Source: JAWXBM01 sp034440115 (lineage in GTDB: Bacteria; Pseudomonadota; Gammaproteobacteria; Xanthomonadales; SZUA-36). From it: 64,000 bases of DNA. The notes beneath the pieces were generated by a model, which saw only the letters and a program-made list of their open reading frames with translations, did not search any database and was not told where the DNA came from. Positions 18,594 to 27,002 of the stretch are shown in pieces. The translations under genes and the position numbers were made by a program. The stretch lies in NCBI GenBank assembly GCA_034440115.1, contig JAWXBM010000011.1, forward strand, positions 67,146 to 131,145. Reading direction: 5' to 3'. How positions within the stretch are numbered: the first letter of the stretch is position 1; each line of letters opens with the position of its first letter.

Positions 18594-19523
18594 TTGCCAG
18601 AAGATCTTGATTTTACAGGCGAGCGATTTACCCCGGAATGCGTCCGCGAGATTCGCTACGAACATATTCATCGTTATGCATTGGTGGCCAACTGGGTTGT
18701 TGGCCTGAAGGTGCTGGATGCAGCCTGTGGCGAAGGCTACGGTGCGCACCTGTTGGCGGCAAAAGCAACTGAAGTCAGCGGAATTGATGTTTCATTCGAG
18801 GCGATTAGCCATGCGCAGTCGCGCTACTCAGCGCCGAATCTTGAGTTCATTGAGGCTGATTGTTGCAAAACATCGTTTGCCGATAACAGTTTCGACTGCA
18901 TCATCAGTTTCGAAACCCTGGAGCATCTGCAGGATCAGCAGGCCCTGTTGAGCGAATTTCGGCGCATCTTGAGACCAACGGGTTTTTTGATAATTTCTAC
19001 TCCGGACAAGGCTATCTATACCGACCAGATGGGCTACGACAACCCGTATCACGTTAGTGAGTTATACAAACCGGAATTTGCGGCGCTGCTGGCGGGGTTT
19101 TTTCCGGCGGTGCGAATGTTAGGCCAGAAGTTGGGCTTTCATTCCATGATCTGGCCGCTGCAGAAAAGCGTGGGACAACAGGTTTTGATGCAACAGGAGA
19201 GTGCGGAAAAGATCAATCACATACATCAGCCCGCTGCGAATCCGGTATACCTTTTGGCCATCTGTGCCAATGCAGCCAACGACCTGCCAAGCTATGATCA
19301 GTCGCTGTTTCTGTTCGATGACGATGCTGAGTCCGTTTATCAGCACTACAATCACGAAATCCGCCGTAATATGGAAACCGGACAGATCCTGCAGGAACTG
19401 GAGTCTCGAGTGGAATCCCTGGCAGCCGAATTGTCCACCGCCGGTGTAAAGACCAGCCACAATGTAACCACACAACCTTCCGGAAACTGGCTTTCCCGTG
19501 TGTTGCAAAAACTTAAAAGCTAA
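18594..19523 (+). CDS. SAM-dependent class I methyltransferase
   Basis: 309 residues from a TTG at 18594, which has CAGGTT upstream and places DFTGERFTPEC close to the N-terminus as in relatives; a TTG at 18561 would add 11 residues. SAM-binding motif I is VLDAACGEGYGAHLL, followed by acidic EVSGIDVS and SFDCIISFETLEHL. This is the Methyltransf_11 layout. The C-terminal tail has a short coiled coil (ILQELESRVESLAAELS). Terminal methylation is a known capping reaction for Wzt_C-exported O-antigens, which fits the context. Whether this enzyme caps the glycan or modifies a sugar is not shown. Confidence 0.85.
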   Translation: MPEDLDFTGERFTPECVREIRYEHIHRYALVANWVVGLKVLDAACGEGYGAHLLAAKATEVSGIDVSFEAISHAQSRYSAPNLEFIEADCCKTSFADNSFDCIISFETLEHLQDQQALLSEFRRILRPTGFLIISTPDKAIYTDQMGYDNPYHVSELYKPEFAALLAGFFPAVRMLGQKLGFHSMIWPLQKSVGQQVLMQQESAEKINHIHQPAANPVYLLAICANAANDLPSYDQSLFLFDDDAESVYQHYNHEIRRNMETGQILQELESRVESLAAELSTAGVKTSHNVTTQPSGNWLSRVLQKLKS

Positions 19524-19540
19524 TCGGGGAGCTCAGGCGC

Positions 19541-20422
19541 GTGACTGACAGTACGCGTGTCATCATCATCAACTTCAACGCAGGCGAAGCCCTGTTGCGC
19601 TGTGTGGCAGCGGTATTGGCTACACATGAGCCCTTGACTGTAGTGGTCGCTGACAACGATTCAACCGACCGGAGCTGTGAAATCCTGCGTAGCCGTTTCG
19701 GCTCGGCACCACGACTCAGCATTCTGGAAAATCCGCTTAACCTGGGTTTCGGCCCGGCCGTCAATGCCTGCGCTCAATCGGCAACCGAGCCTTATTTGTT
19801 GATACTCAATCCGGACTGTGAATTGTTCCCGAATACTTTGCTGCAGTTGCGCCAAGCATTGGAACAAGACACTGGAGCAGCATTGGCAGCCCCACTCGTT
19901 GTAGATCATGAGGGTAATATGATGCGCGGCAATTTGCGCAGGCTGCCTGATCCATGGACAGCCCTGGCAACGGGTACAGGCTTGTGGCGGTTGTCTTCTT
20001 GGCTACCCGTATTTACCGGCGTTGAAATGCGCAGCAGGGATTTTCCTGAAAACACCAGCGAGGCAGAAGCGGTTTCTGGTGCCTGCATGCTGCTGCGGAC
20101 AGAGTCATTTCGTTCCCTGGGTGGTTTTGATGAATCATTCAGTATGCATTTTGAAGATCTGGACTTGATGGCCAGGATTCAGCAATCAGGTCAGCATTGT
20201 TTGTTTGTGCCCCAGGCCAGGGCGGTACACCAGGCGGGTGTGTCCAGTGCCAGTCGGCCCTTATGGGTGCATCGCCAAAAACATGCCGGCATGCAGCGCT
20301 ATTTTCGCAAGCATGTGTTTAATCATCATGGTTTATTGGCGCGTGCCTTGGTCAGTGCTGCCAACGGGTTGCATTACTTGCTCACCTTGCCCGCGGCCCT
20401 GTTACGACAGTTGCGCGCGTGA
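19541..20422 (+). CDS. Family 2 glycosyltransferase, rhamnosyltransferase-like
   Basis: 293 residues from a GTG. The N-terminus VIIINFNAGEALLRCVAAVL is the WbbL-like family 2 opening; VVVADNDSTD binds the nucleotide, LLILNPDCEL is the DxD-like site, and GGFDESFSMHFEDLDLMARI holds the expected catalytic acidic residues. Such enzymes often move rhamnose from dTDP-rhamnose, though no rml gene lies in the window. The C-terminus has an amphipathic stretch (NGLHYLLTLPAALLRQLRA) that may touch the membrane. Its stop overlaps the next start (GTGA). Confidence 0.87.
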   Translation: MTDSTRVIIINFNAGEALLRCVAAVLATHEPLTVVVADNDSTDRSCEILRSRFGSAPRLSILENPLNLGFGPAVNACAQSATEPYLLILNPDCELFPNTLLQLRQALEQDTGAALAAPLVVDHEGNMMRGNLRRLPDPWTALATGTGLWRLSSWLPVFTGVEMRSRDFPENTSEAEAVSGACMLLRTESFRSLGGFDESFSMHFEDLDLMARIQQSGQHCLFVPQARAVHQAGVSSASRPLWVHRQKHAGMQRYFRKHVFNHHGLLARALVSAANGLHYLLTLPAALLRQLRA

Positions 20423-21408
20423 CTCAGACAGAAACAGTGCTTTTAACCGGCGCCAGTGCGCAGGTGGGGTTGCACATTCTGCCTAAATTGCTGGATGCCG
20501 GGTTTGATACCTGTGCCCTAAGCCGGCAACTGGGCAGACAACTGGGCAGACAAATCGGTAGACAAACGAGCAGAAACATCCAACAAGCTGTGATCAAAGA
20601 CGGTCCTTCAGGCGCCAGGCTGAGCTGGTTTTCGCCAGACCAATTCAACGCGAAGGTCAGCAACGAGAACTCGGGCAGGACTACCCATTCGCAAAGACCA
20701 GAGATCTTGATTTCTGCCGGACCGATTAAGCTGGCCAGCCAATGGTTAGACCGCTGTCGCAGTGTTCGAAAGCTCGTTTGCTTGTCCACCACCAGCGTCT
20801 TCAGCAAGGCAGACTCGAGTGATCCTGCCGAAAAAGCGCAAATAGAAGAAATCATCCAGGCAGAACAGCAGTTGATAACGGCGTGTTCCGAGCGAAATGT
20901 TGATTTGACCATTTTGCGCCCAACGCTGATCTACGGTTGTGGTATGGACGAGAACATCAGCCGCCTGGCGCAGTTCATTCGAAAATTCGGTTTTCTGCCC
21001 CTGGCAGGTGCCGCAAAAGGCTTGCGTCAACCCCTGCATGTTGCTGATTTAGCTGAGGTAATTACGCTCATAGTACGGTCTGAAATGCTCGGCCGGAAAG
21101 ATTACACCGTAGCAGGTGGCAGCACTCTCAGCTACCGGGACATGGTGGCAAAAGTGTTCAGAGCACTGGGAAAAACAGAACGCATTCTGCACGTGCCACC
21201 CAGGCTGTTAGCCACGGCTGTCGCTGTGGCTGGAAAATTGACCAGTACTAAGTCCATGAATGCGACCATGGTTCTGCGGCAAAACCAGGATCTGGTGTTT
21301 GACGGCGTCGCAATCCAACAACGATTTGGATTTGAACCACGCGCTTTTGAACCCTCGCTGGACGATTTCCAACTGCCTGCCGAATTGCAGCGATACGTGT
21401 CGGGCTGA
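20419..21408 (+). CDS. NAD-dependent epimerase/dehydratase-like protein (atypical SDR)
   Basis: 329 residues. Rossmann N-terminus LLTGASAQVGLHILPKLLDAGF and a downstream LRPTLIYGCGMDENISRL and FGFLPLAGAAKGLRQPLHVADLAE, as in extended/atypical SDRs of the NDUFA9-like type. The catalytic YxxxK is not present: after LSTTSVFSK no Tyr occurs where it should be. Residues about 37-52 are a fourfold tetrapeptide repeat (QLGR, QLGR, QIGR, QTSR) from a 12-bp repeat at 20527-20574. It ends the polysaccharide operon, coupled to the glycosyltransferase by a GTGA overlap. Substrate unknown. Confidence 0.8.
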   Translation: MTQTETVLLTGASAQVGLHILPKLLDAGFDTCALSRQLGRQLGRQIGRQTSRNIQQAVIKDGPSGARLSWFSPDQFNAKVSNENSGRTTHSQRPEILISAGPIKLASQWLDRCRSVRKLVCLSTTSVFSKADSSDPAEKAQIEEIIQAEQQLITACSERNVDLTILRPTLIYGCGMDENISRLAQFIRKFGFLPLAGAAKGLRQPLHVADLAEVITLIVRSEMLGRKDYTVAGGSTLSYRDMVAKVFRALGKTERILHVPPRLLATAVAVAGKLTSTKSMNATMVLRQNQDLVFDGVAIQQRFGFEPRAFEPSLDDFQLPAELQRYVSG

Positions 21409-21435
21409 GCCCCCGGTTTAAGCTGCTGGGGGGCT
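21408..21435. terminator. Shared bidirectional hairpin between convergent genes
   Basis: AGCCCCC at 21408-21414 pairs with GGGGGGCT at 21428-21435. The hairpin overlaps the last base of the SDR stop codon on + and of the ettA stop codon on -. There is no long T-run on either side, so termination is likely but not certain. Confidence 0.5.
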
Positions 21436-23108
21436 CAGGCTTTAAGTGGGCGGTACTTCAGCCGATGCGGAGTTGCTCCATCTGCACCCGTGCGGCGCTT
21501 GTAGTCAGCCTCGTATTCGGAATAGTTACCTTCAAACCATTCCACCTGGCTGTCGCCTTCAAATGCCAGCATGTGCGTGGCGATGCGATCCAGAAACCAG
21601 CGATCATGCGATATCACGATGATGGTGCCGGGGAACTCCAGCAAAGCTTCTTCCAGCGCGCGCAGGGTTTCAACATCCAGATCATTGGTGGGCTCGTCCA
21701 GCAATAATACGTTGCCACCGGCACGTAGCACCTTGGCCAGGTGTAGGCGATTGCGCTCCCCGCCGGACAAATCCTTGACGCGCTTCTGTTGGTCACCACC
21801 ACGGAAATTGAATCGGCCGACATAGGCACGAGATTGCAGTTTGAAATTGCCTACGGTGATGATTTCCTCACCGTCAGCCACTTCTTCCCACACGGTTTTA
21901 TCGCCATTGAGGCTGTCGCGACTTTGATCTACAAAGGCCAACTGCACCGTTGGGCCAATGGTAATTGAACCTTGATCGGGTTTTTCATCACCGGCAATCA
22001 TGCGGAACAGCGTGGATTTACCCGCACCGTTACCACCAATGACGCCCACAATCGCTCCGGCCGGTATTTTACAACTGAGCTGGTCGATCAGTAGCCTATC
22101 TCCATAAGCTTTCCTGACCTGATCCAGCTCGATTACCTGGCCGCCCAATCGTGGCCCGGGGGGAATAAACAACTCGTGCGTTTCATTGCGCTGCTGGTAG
22201 CTTTGCTGGCTGAGCTCTTCAAAGCGCTGCAAGCGGGCCTTGCTTTTGGCCTGGCGGCCCTTGGGATTGGCTCTGACCCATTCCAATTCTGCCTGGATAG
22301 TGCGTTGGCGGGCCTGTTCCTTGCCGGCCTCCTGTCGCAAACGGGCGTCTTTCTGCTCCAACCAGGAAGAGTAATTGCCTTTCCAGGGTATGCCATGGCC
22401 ACGGTCCAGTTCCAGAATCCACTCGGCCGCATTGTCGAGGAAGTAACGGTCATGGGTAACAGCCACCACCGTGCCGGGAAAATCGGTCAGATAACGTTCC
22501 AGCCAGGCCACGGATTCGGCGTCCAGATGGTTGGTGGGCTCATCCAGCAGCAACATGTCGGGGTTGGCCAGCAGCAGGCGGCAAATGGCCACACGGCGAC
22601 GCTCGCCACCGGATAAATTCGCTATTGACGCGTCCCATTCCGGCAGGCGCAACGCGTCCGCGGCCACTTCCAGCGTGTGCTCCAACTCCCAACCACGCGC
22701 ATTCTCAATGGCTTCCTGCAGGTCGGCCTGCTCGGCCAGCAGCGTGTTCATGGCGTCATCGTCCATGGGCTCAGCGAACTGCATGCTGATCTCGTCAAAG
22801 CGGGTCAGCAAACGCCGCGTTTCGGCTACACCTTGCTCCACGATCTCGCGCACGGTCTTGCTTTCATCCAGCACCGGCTCCTGCGGCAAATAGCCAATGC
22901 GTATGCCGGGTTGCGGTCGGGCTTCACCCTCATGCTCCTGATCTTCGCCGGCCATGATGCGCAACACGGTGGATTTGCCCGAACCATTCAACCCCAGCAA
23001 GCCAATCTTGGCACCCGGAAAAAATGACAAAGAGATATCCTTGATGATAGTTCGTTTAGGCGGAACAACCTTGCTGACGCCGATCATGGTGTAAATGTAT
23101 TGAGACAT
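21435..23108 (-). CDS. ettA: Energy-dependent translational throttle ABC-F protein EttA
   Basis: 557 residues from the ATG at 23108 (MSQYIYTMIGVSKVVPPKRT); the frame stays open 61 codons further up but that part is low-complexity and not EttA. Two ABC domains without membrane segments: Walker A GLNGSGKST and GGNGAGKST, signatures LSGGERRRVAI and LSGGERNRLHL, Walker B DMLLLDEPTNHLD and NVLLLDEPTNDLD. Between them is the charged linker arm (about 245-315, AKSKARLQRFEEL) that contacts tRNA at the ribosomal E site. It gates the first elongation cycle according to ATP/ADP. Monocistronic and convergent with the SDR gene. Confidence 0.95.
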   Translation of the reverse strand: MSQYIYTMIGVSKVVPPKRTIIKDISLSFFPGAKIGLLGLNGSGKSTVLRIMAGEDQEHEGEARPQPGIRIGYLPQEPVLDESKTVREIVEQGVAETRRLLTRFDEISMQFAEPMDDDAMNTLLAEQADLQEAIENARGWELEHTLEVAADALRLPEWDASIANLSGGERRRVAICRLLLANPDMLLLDEPTNHLDAESVAWLERYLTDFPGTVVAVTHDRYFLDNAAEWILELDRGHGIPWKGNYSSWLEQKDARLRQEAGKEQARQRTIQAELEWVRANPKGRQAKSKARLQRFEELSQQSYQQRNETHELFIPPGPRLGGQVIELDQVRKAYGDRLLIDQLSCKIPAGAIVGVIGGNGAGKSTLFRMIAGDEKPDQGSITIGPTVQLAFVDQSRDSLNGDKTVWEEVADGEEIITVGNFKLQSRAYVGRFNFRGGDQQKRVKDLSGGERNRLHLAKVLRAGGNVLLLDEPTNDLDVETLRALEEALLEFPGTIIVISHDRWFLDRIATHMLAFEGDSQVEWFEGNYSEYEADYKRRTGADGATPHRLKYRPLKA

Positions 23109-23420
23109 CGAAGATTCCCCAAATCCGTTGGTGCTGATAATGCGGGCGAGTGTGCGTTGGCGAGGCGCAATTATGCGCGATGGGTAAGCACCTTTCCAGT
23201 TTCGGTTCCGGCTGCGGTTCAGGCTTCGGGTATGGCTCCGGGGATGGCTTTGCGGACGGCTTGGGGTATCGCTTTGGGGATGAACGGCCAAAGTCGCAAT
23301 GATGGTAGAATATCGAGCTGTTTTGGTTGCCCGGATCAGAGCTTGATCAGTGTCTGGTTTGGCAAGCGTAACCTTTTGAAATTATTGTAATCACGTTAAC
23401 AGAGAAAGACAGGACGAGGC
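23109..23420. repeat. ettA-glyA intergenic region with degenerate 12-bp tandem repeat (23204-23287)
   Basis: 312 bp between divergent genes. From 23204 to 23275 there are six 12-bp units of the form GG(T/G)TNNGGCTNN, then a seventh partial unit to 23287. In the frame upstream of EttA they would read as a Ser/Arg/Asn-rich string, which is why the ettA frame looks longer than it is. The rest should contain the two divergent promoters; TAGAAT near 23309 could be a -10 for glyA but no convincing -35 is seen. Confidence 0.7.
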
Positions 23421-24677
23421 ATGTTTGACCACAGCTACAGGATTCACGGCTTTGATGATGAGTTGGCCAACGCAATTGACGCAGAACGTGGTCGCCAGGA
23501 AGATCACATTGAGCTCATTGCATCGGAAAATTACGCCAGTCCCCGGGTGCTCGAAGCGCAGGGCTCCGTGCTCACCAACAAATACGCTGAAGGTTATCCT
23601 GGCCGTCGCTATTACGGCGGCTGTGAATACGTTGATATAGCAGAAGCCCTGGCCATAGAACGAGCCAAGGAATTATTTGGTGCGGGCTACGCCAATGTCC
23701 AGCCGCATTCGGGTTCACAGGCCAATGCCGCCGCTTACCTGGCGTTGTTGGAGCCGGGCGACACCATTCTGGGGATGAGCCTGAATGAAGGCGGTCATCT
23801 GACCCATGGCAGCCCGGTGAATTTCTCCGGCAAACTGTTCAATGCAGTGCAGTACGGGTTGAGCCCGGATACCAGCTTGATTGACTACGATGCCATGGCT
23901 AAGCTGGCTGAAGAGCACCAGCCCAAATTGTTGATTGGTGGTTTTTCCGCCTATTCCCGCACCATAGACTGGGCGCGCATGCGCGAAATTGCAGATTCAG
24001 TTGGCGCTTATTTCCTGGTGGATATGGCGCACGTTGCCGGCCTGGTCGCTGCAGGTGTTTATCCCAACCCGGTGCCGCATGCTCATGTAACCACCTCAAC
24101 CACGCACAAGACGCTGCGTGGCCCACGCGGTGGACTGATTCTGGCGCAAGATGACGAAGCTATTCACAAAAAGCTCAATTCGATGGTGTTCCCCGGCACC
24201 CAGGGCGGCCCATTGATGCACGTGATTGCGGCCAAGGCGGTGGCCTTCAAAGAAGCGCTGGATCCATCTTTCCGTGATTACCAGCAGGCTGTGGTCGACA
24301 ATGCCCGCGCCATGGCGGAAACCATTATGGCGCGCGGTTATCGCATCGTTTCAGGCGGCACTGATAATCACCTGTTCCTGGTCGACCTGATTGGCCGCGA
24401 CTATACCGGCAAAGATGCGGAAGAAGCGCTGGGCCGTGCCAACATGACCGTGAACAAGAATACCGTGCCGGGCGAACCGCGCTCACCGTTTGTTACCAGC
24501 GGTCTGCGTATGGGCACGCCTGCGGTCACCACCCGCGGTTTCAACCAGGCAGATTGTAAAACCCTGGCGGGCCTGATTTGCGATGTGCTGGATAATATGG
24601 GCGATGCCACAGTAGAAGCCAGTGCACGCGAGTCTGCCCTTGCCCTGTGCAAAGATCATCCTGTTTACAGGCCCTGA
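23421..24677 (+). CDS. glyA: Serine hydroxymethyltransferase GlyA
   Basis: 418 residues, the normal bacterial length. PLP enzyme interconverting serine and glycine with transfer of a one-carbon unit to tetrahydrofolate. Signatures: ELIASENYASPRVLEAQGS, YAEGYPGRRYYGGCEYVD and VTTSTTHKTLRGPRGGLIL with the PLP lysine at residue 230. The ATG has ACGAGG upstream. It is the first gene of a string ending at pgpA; nrdR begins only 4 nt after its stop. Confidence 0.98.
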   Translation: MFDHSYRIHGFDDELANAIDAERGRQEDHIELIASENYASPRVLEAQGSVLTNKYAEGYPGRRYYGGCEYVDIAEALAIERAKELFGAGYANVQPHSGSQANAAAYLALLEPGDTILGMSLNEGGHLTHGSPVNFSGKLFNAVQYGLSPDTSLIDYDAMAKLAEEHQPKLLIGGFSAYSRTIDWARMREIADSVGAYFLVDMAHVAGLVAAGVYPNPVPHAHVTTSTTHKTLRGPRGGLILAQDDEAIHKKLNSMVFPGTQGGPLMHVIAAKAVAFKEALDPSFRDYQQAVVDNARAMAETIMARGYRIVSGGTDNHLFLVDLIGRDYTGKDAEEALGRANMTVNKNTVPGEPRSPFVTSGLRMGTPAVTTRGFNQADCKTLAGLICDVLDNMGDATVEASARESALALCKDHPVYRP

Positions 24678-24680
24678 TGT

Positions 24681-25208
24681 ATGTGGTGCCCGTTCTGCAG
24701 CCATGAAGACACCCGGGTGGTGGACTCACGCCTGACCGGTGATGGCATGCAGATTCGCCGCCGCCGGCAATGTGCCGAATGTGGTGCGCGCTTCAATACC
24801 TACGAAGGACCGGAGCTCAAGGCACCACGCATCATCAAATCGGATGGCGCACGTGAAGCCTTTTCGGAAACCAAGTTACGCAATGGCATGCTGCGGGCAC
24901 TGGAAAAGCGCCCGGTAGAAACGCGCGAAGTCGAACGTGCCATTCGGCGTTTGTTGCGCGATATCAGCAGCGTGGAAGAAGCGGAAATTCCGTCCAGCCT
25001 GTTGGGCGAATGGGTGATGCGGGAATTGAGCCGCCTGGACCAGGTCGCTTATGTGCGCTTTGCATCGGTCTACAAACGATTTGAAGATGTGCAGGCTTTC
25101 CGCGATCTGATTGAACGGTTGGAACGCAAAGGCCCTGAAGTGCCAGATCAGCGCCAGGGTGATTTGTTACAGACACCCACAGAAAAAGCCCAGCGGCGGA
25201 AGACATGA
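24681..25208 (+). CDS. nrdR: Transcriptional repressor NrdR
   Basis: 175 residues, slightly longer than the usual 150-165. N-terminal zinc ribbon with Cys3, Cys6, Cys31 and Cys34 (MWCPFC and QCAEC), then an ATP-cone domain (PRIIKSDGAREAFSETKLRNG). NrdR senses (d)ATP and represses ribonucleotide reductase genes. The extra C-terminal tail (GPEVPDQRQGDLLQTPTEKA) is polar and probably unstructured. Position between glyA and ribD is the common gammaproteobacterial arrangement. The stop overlaps the ribD ATG. Confidence 0.97.
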   Translation: MWCPFCSHEDTRVVDSRLTGDGMQIRRRRQCAECGARFNTYEGPELKAPRIIKSDGAREAFSETKLRNGMLRALEKRPVETREVERAIRRLLRDISSVEEAEIPSSLLGEWVMRELSRLDQVAYVRFASVYKRFEDVQAFRDLIERLERKGPEVPDQRQGDLLQTPTEKAQRRKT

Positions 25209-26356
25209 GTTTTTCCCGCTTTGATCACCAGTGCATGGCGGAAGCCCTGCAGTTGGCGGCACTGGGCATGTTCACCACTCAGCCCAATCCACGGGTGGGT
25301 TGTGTGATTGCACGTGAGGGTCGTGTTGTCGGTCGCGGCTATCATCGGCGTGCTGGTGAGCCACATGCGGAAGTGCTTGCGTTGGAGGATGCTGCAGCAG
25401 CAGGCAGTGATGGAGCCAGTGATGTAGCCAGGAATGTTGTTAGGGGAGCCACCGCTTATGTGACTCTGGAGCCTTGCAGCCATCATGGCCGAACGCCGCC
25501 TTGTGCCGAAGCGCTGGTAGCATCGGGTATAGTGCGCGTGGTCATGGCCATGCAAGATCCGCATGAAGTCGTTAATGGTGGGGGTCAAAGGATTTTGCAG
25601 GATGCCGGGATCGTGGTTGAAACCGGTTTGATGTCTGCCGTCGCTGAGGCCCTGAATCCGGGCTTTTTGCAGCGCGTTCGACATGGCCGACCTTATGTAC
25701 GCATCAAGCTGGCGGCCAGCCTGGACGGGCGCACTGCGCTGGCCAGTGGCGCAAGCCAGTGGATCAGTTCTGCGGAATCACGCCTTGATGTGCAGCGTTG
25801 GAGGGCGCGATCCAGTGCCATACTCACTGGTATCGGTACGGTGATGGCGGATGATCCGCAAATGACCGTAAGAATAGGCGGCTCAGAGCATCAATCACAG
25901 CAACAACCCATCCGCGTGGTGGCAGACAGCCATTGGCGAACACCTGTTACCAGCCGGATCGTGAACTTGCCGGGCAGGGTCATTATTGCTGGCAGCGAGC
26001 AGCACGCCATTCCGGCTGACTTGAGTACATCCGGAGCGCAGTTATTGCCGCTACGGGATGTAGACGGAAAGCTGGATCTGCGTCAGTTGCTTGAGGCGCT
26101 GGCAGAAGAACAGGTGAATGAGTTGCAGGTAGAAGCAGGCGAAACCCTGTGTGGCGCATTGCTGAAACAAGGCCTGGTGGATGAATTGTTGCTCTACCAG
26201 GCGCCGGTAATTATGGGCGAAGGCGGCACGGGATTATTCGCTGGTCTGGCGGTGGATGCCATGGAAAACAAAGTGCAATTGCAGCTGATCGAAAGTTGTT
26301 TCATCGGCGTGGACCAGCGCCTGAGATTTCGGCCTGTGCAGCAGGATAAGAGTTGA
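25205..26356 (+). CDS. ribD: Bifunctional deaminase/reductase RibD
   Basis: 383 residues. N-terminal deaminase with the zinc motif PHAEVLAL and LEPCSHHGRTPPCAEAL; C-terminal reductase from about 160 (VRIKLAASLDGRTAL, GIGTVMADDPQMTVR, VEAGETLCGALLKQGLVDEL). It performs the second and third steps of riboflavin synthesis. Between the two zinc motifs sits an extra loop (AAAAGSDGASDVARNVVRG) about 12 residues longer than in E. coli RibD, coded by a 12-bp repeat at 25403-25450. Both active sites look intact. It overlaps nrdR by 4 nt and is 1 nt from ribE. Confidence 0.96.
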   Translation: MSFSRFDHQCMAEALQLAALGMFTTQPNPRVGCVIAREGRVVGRGYHRRAGEPHAEVLALEDAAAAGSDGASDVARNVVRGATAYVTLEPCSHHGRTPPCAEALVASGIVRVVMAMQDPHEVVNGGGQRILQDAGIVVETGLMSAVAEALNPGFLQRVRHGRPYVRIKLAASLDGRTALASGASQWISSAESRLDVQRWRARSSAILTGIGTVMADDPQMTVRIGGSEHQSQQQPIRVVADSHWRTPVTSRIVNLPGRVIIAGSEQHAIPADLSTSGAQLLPLRDVDGKLDLRQLLEALAEEQVNELQVEAGETLCGALLKQGLVDELLLYQAPVIMGEGGTGLFAGLAVDAMENKVQLQLIESCFIGVDQRLRFRPVQQDKS

Positions 26357-26357
26357 G

Positions 26358-27002
26358 ATGTTTACAGGAATTGTAATGTCGCGCGGCAGCGTGCTGGAAG
26401 CAAGTGTTTCCGCAGGAGATATGCGCCTGCATATCGACAGCGGTGAGCTGGATTTGAGCGCCAGTTCTGCAGGCGACAGCATCGCGGTAGCTGGTGCCTG
26501 CTTGACCATGCTGCAGCCACAAAGCCGGTCTTTTTTTGCCGATGTTTCAGCTGAAACCCTGGCTTTAACTACTTTGGGAAAGCTGCAGCCTGGCAACACC
26601 GTCAACCTGGAACTGGCCCTGACGCTGCAAGACCGGCTTGGTGGGCACCTGGTCAGTGGGCACGTGGATGGCATGGGAACCCTGCTCGGCAGACATGAAG
26701 ACGGCCGTGCACAGCGTTTCGAATTTGAAGTTCCGCAAGAACTGGCGCGTTATATCGCGTTCAAGGGTTCGGTTACCATTGATGGTGTCAGCCTGACGGT
26801 GAATGCCGTACTGAATGAAGGGCAGGCGGCGAATTTTTCCGTGTGCCTGATTCCGCATACACTGGAAGTCACAACCTTGGGTAGCCTGCAGCCGGGTCAG
26901 CGGGTCAATATCGAAGTGGATTTGGTAGCGCGCTATCTGGAAAGATTATTGATCGCTGGTACTGAGCCATCGATCGCAGGGCAGAATTGGAGTCAATCGT
27001 GA
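26358..27002 (+). CDS. ribE: Riboflavin synthase alpha subunit RibE
   Basis: 214 residues. Two lumazine-binding repeats are visible, the first opening MFTGIVMSRGSVLEA and the second after LGGHLVSGHVDGMGTL, with the conserved GSVTIDGVSLTVN. It converts two molecules of dimethylribityllumazine to riboflavin. Also called RibC in E. coli nomenclature. The stop overlaps the GTG of the following ribB (GTGA), keeping the pathway genes coupled. Confidence 0.96.
   Translation: MFTGIVMSRGSVLEASVSAGDMRLHIDSGELDLSASSAGDSIAVAGACLTMLQPQSRSFFADVSAETLALTTLGKLQPGNTVNLELALTLQDRLGGHLVSGHVDGMGTLLGRHEDGRAQRFEFEVPQELARYIAFKGSVTIDGVSLTVNAVLNEGQAANFSVCLIPHTLEVTTLGSLQPGQRVNIEVDLVARYLERLLIAGTEPSIAGQNWSQS

Noticed and set aside
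23109..23291. 61-codon N-terminal extension of EttA
   Set aside because: EttA begins at the conserved MSQYIYTM; the extension is a translated 12-bp repeat rich in Ser, Arg and Asn.
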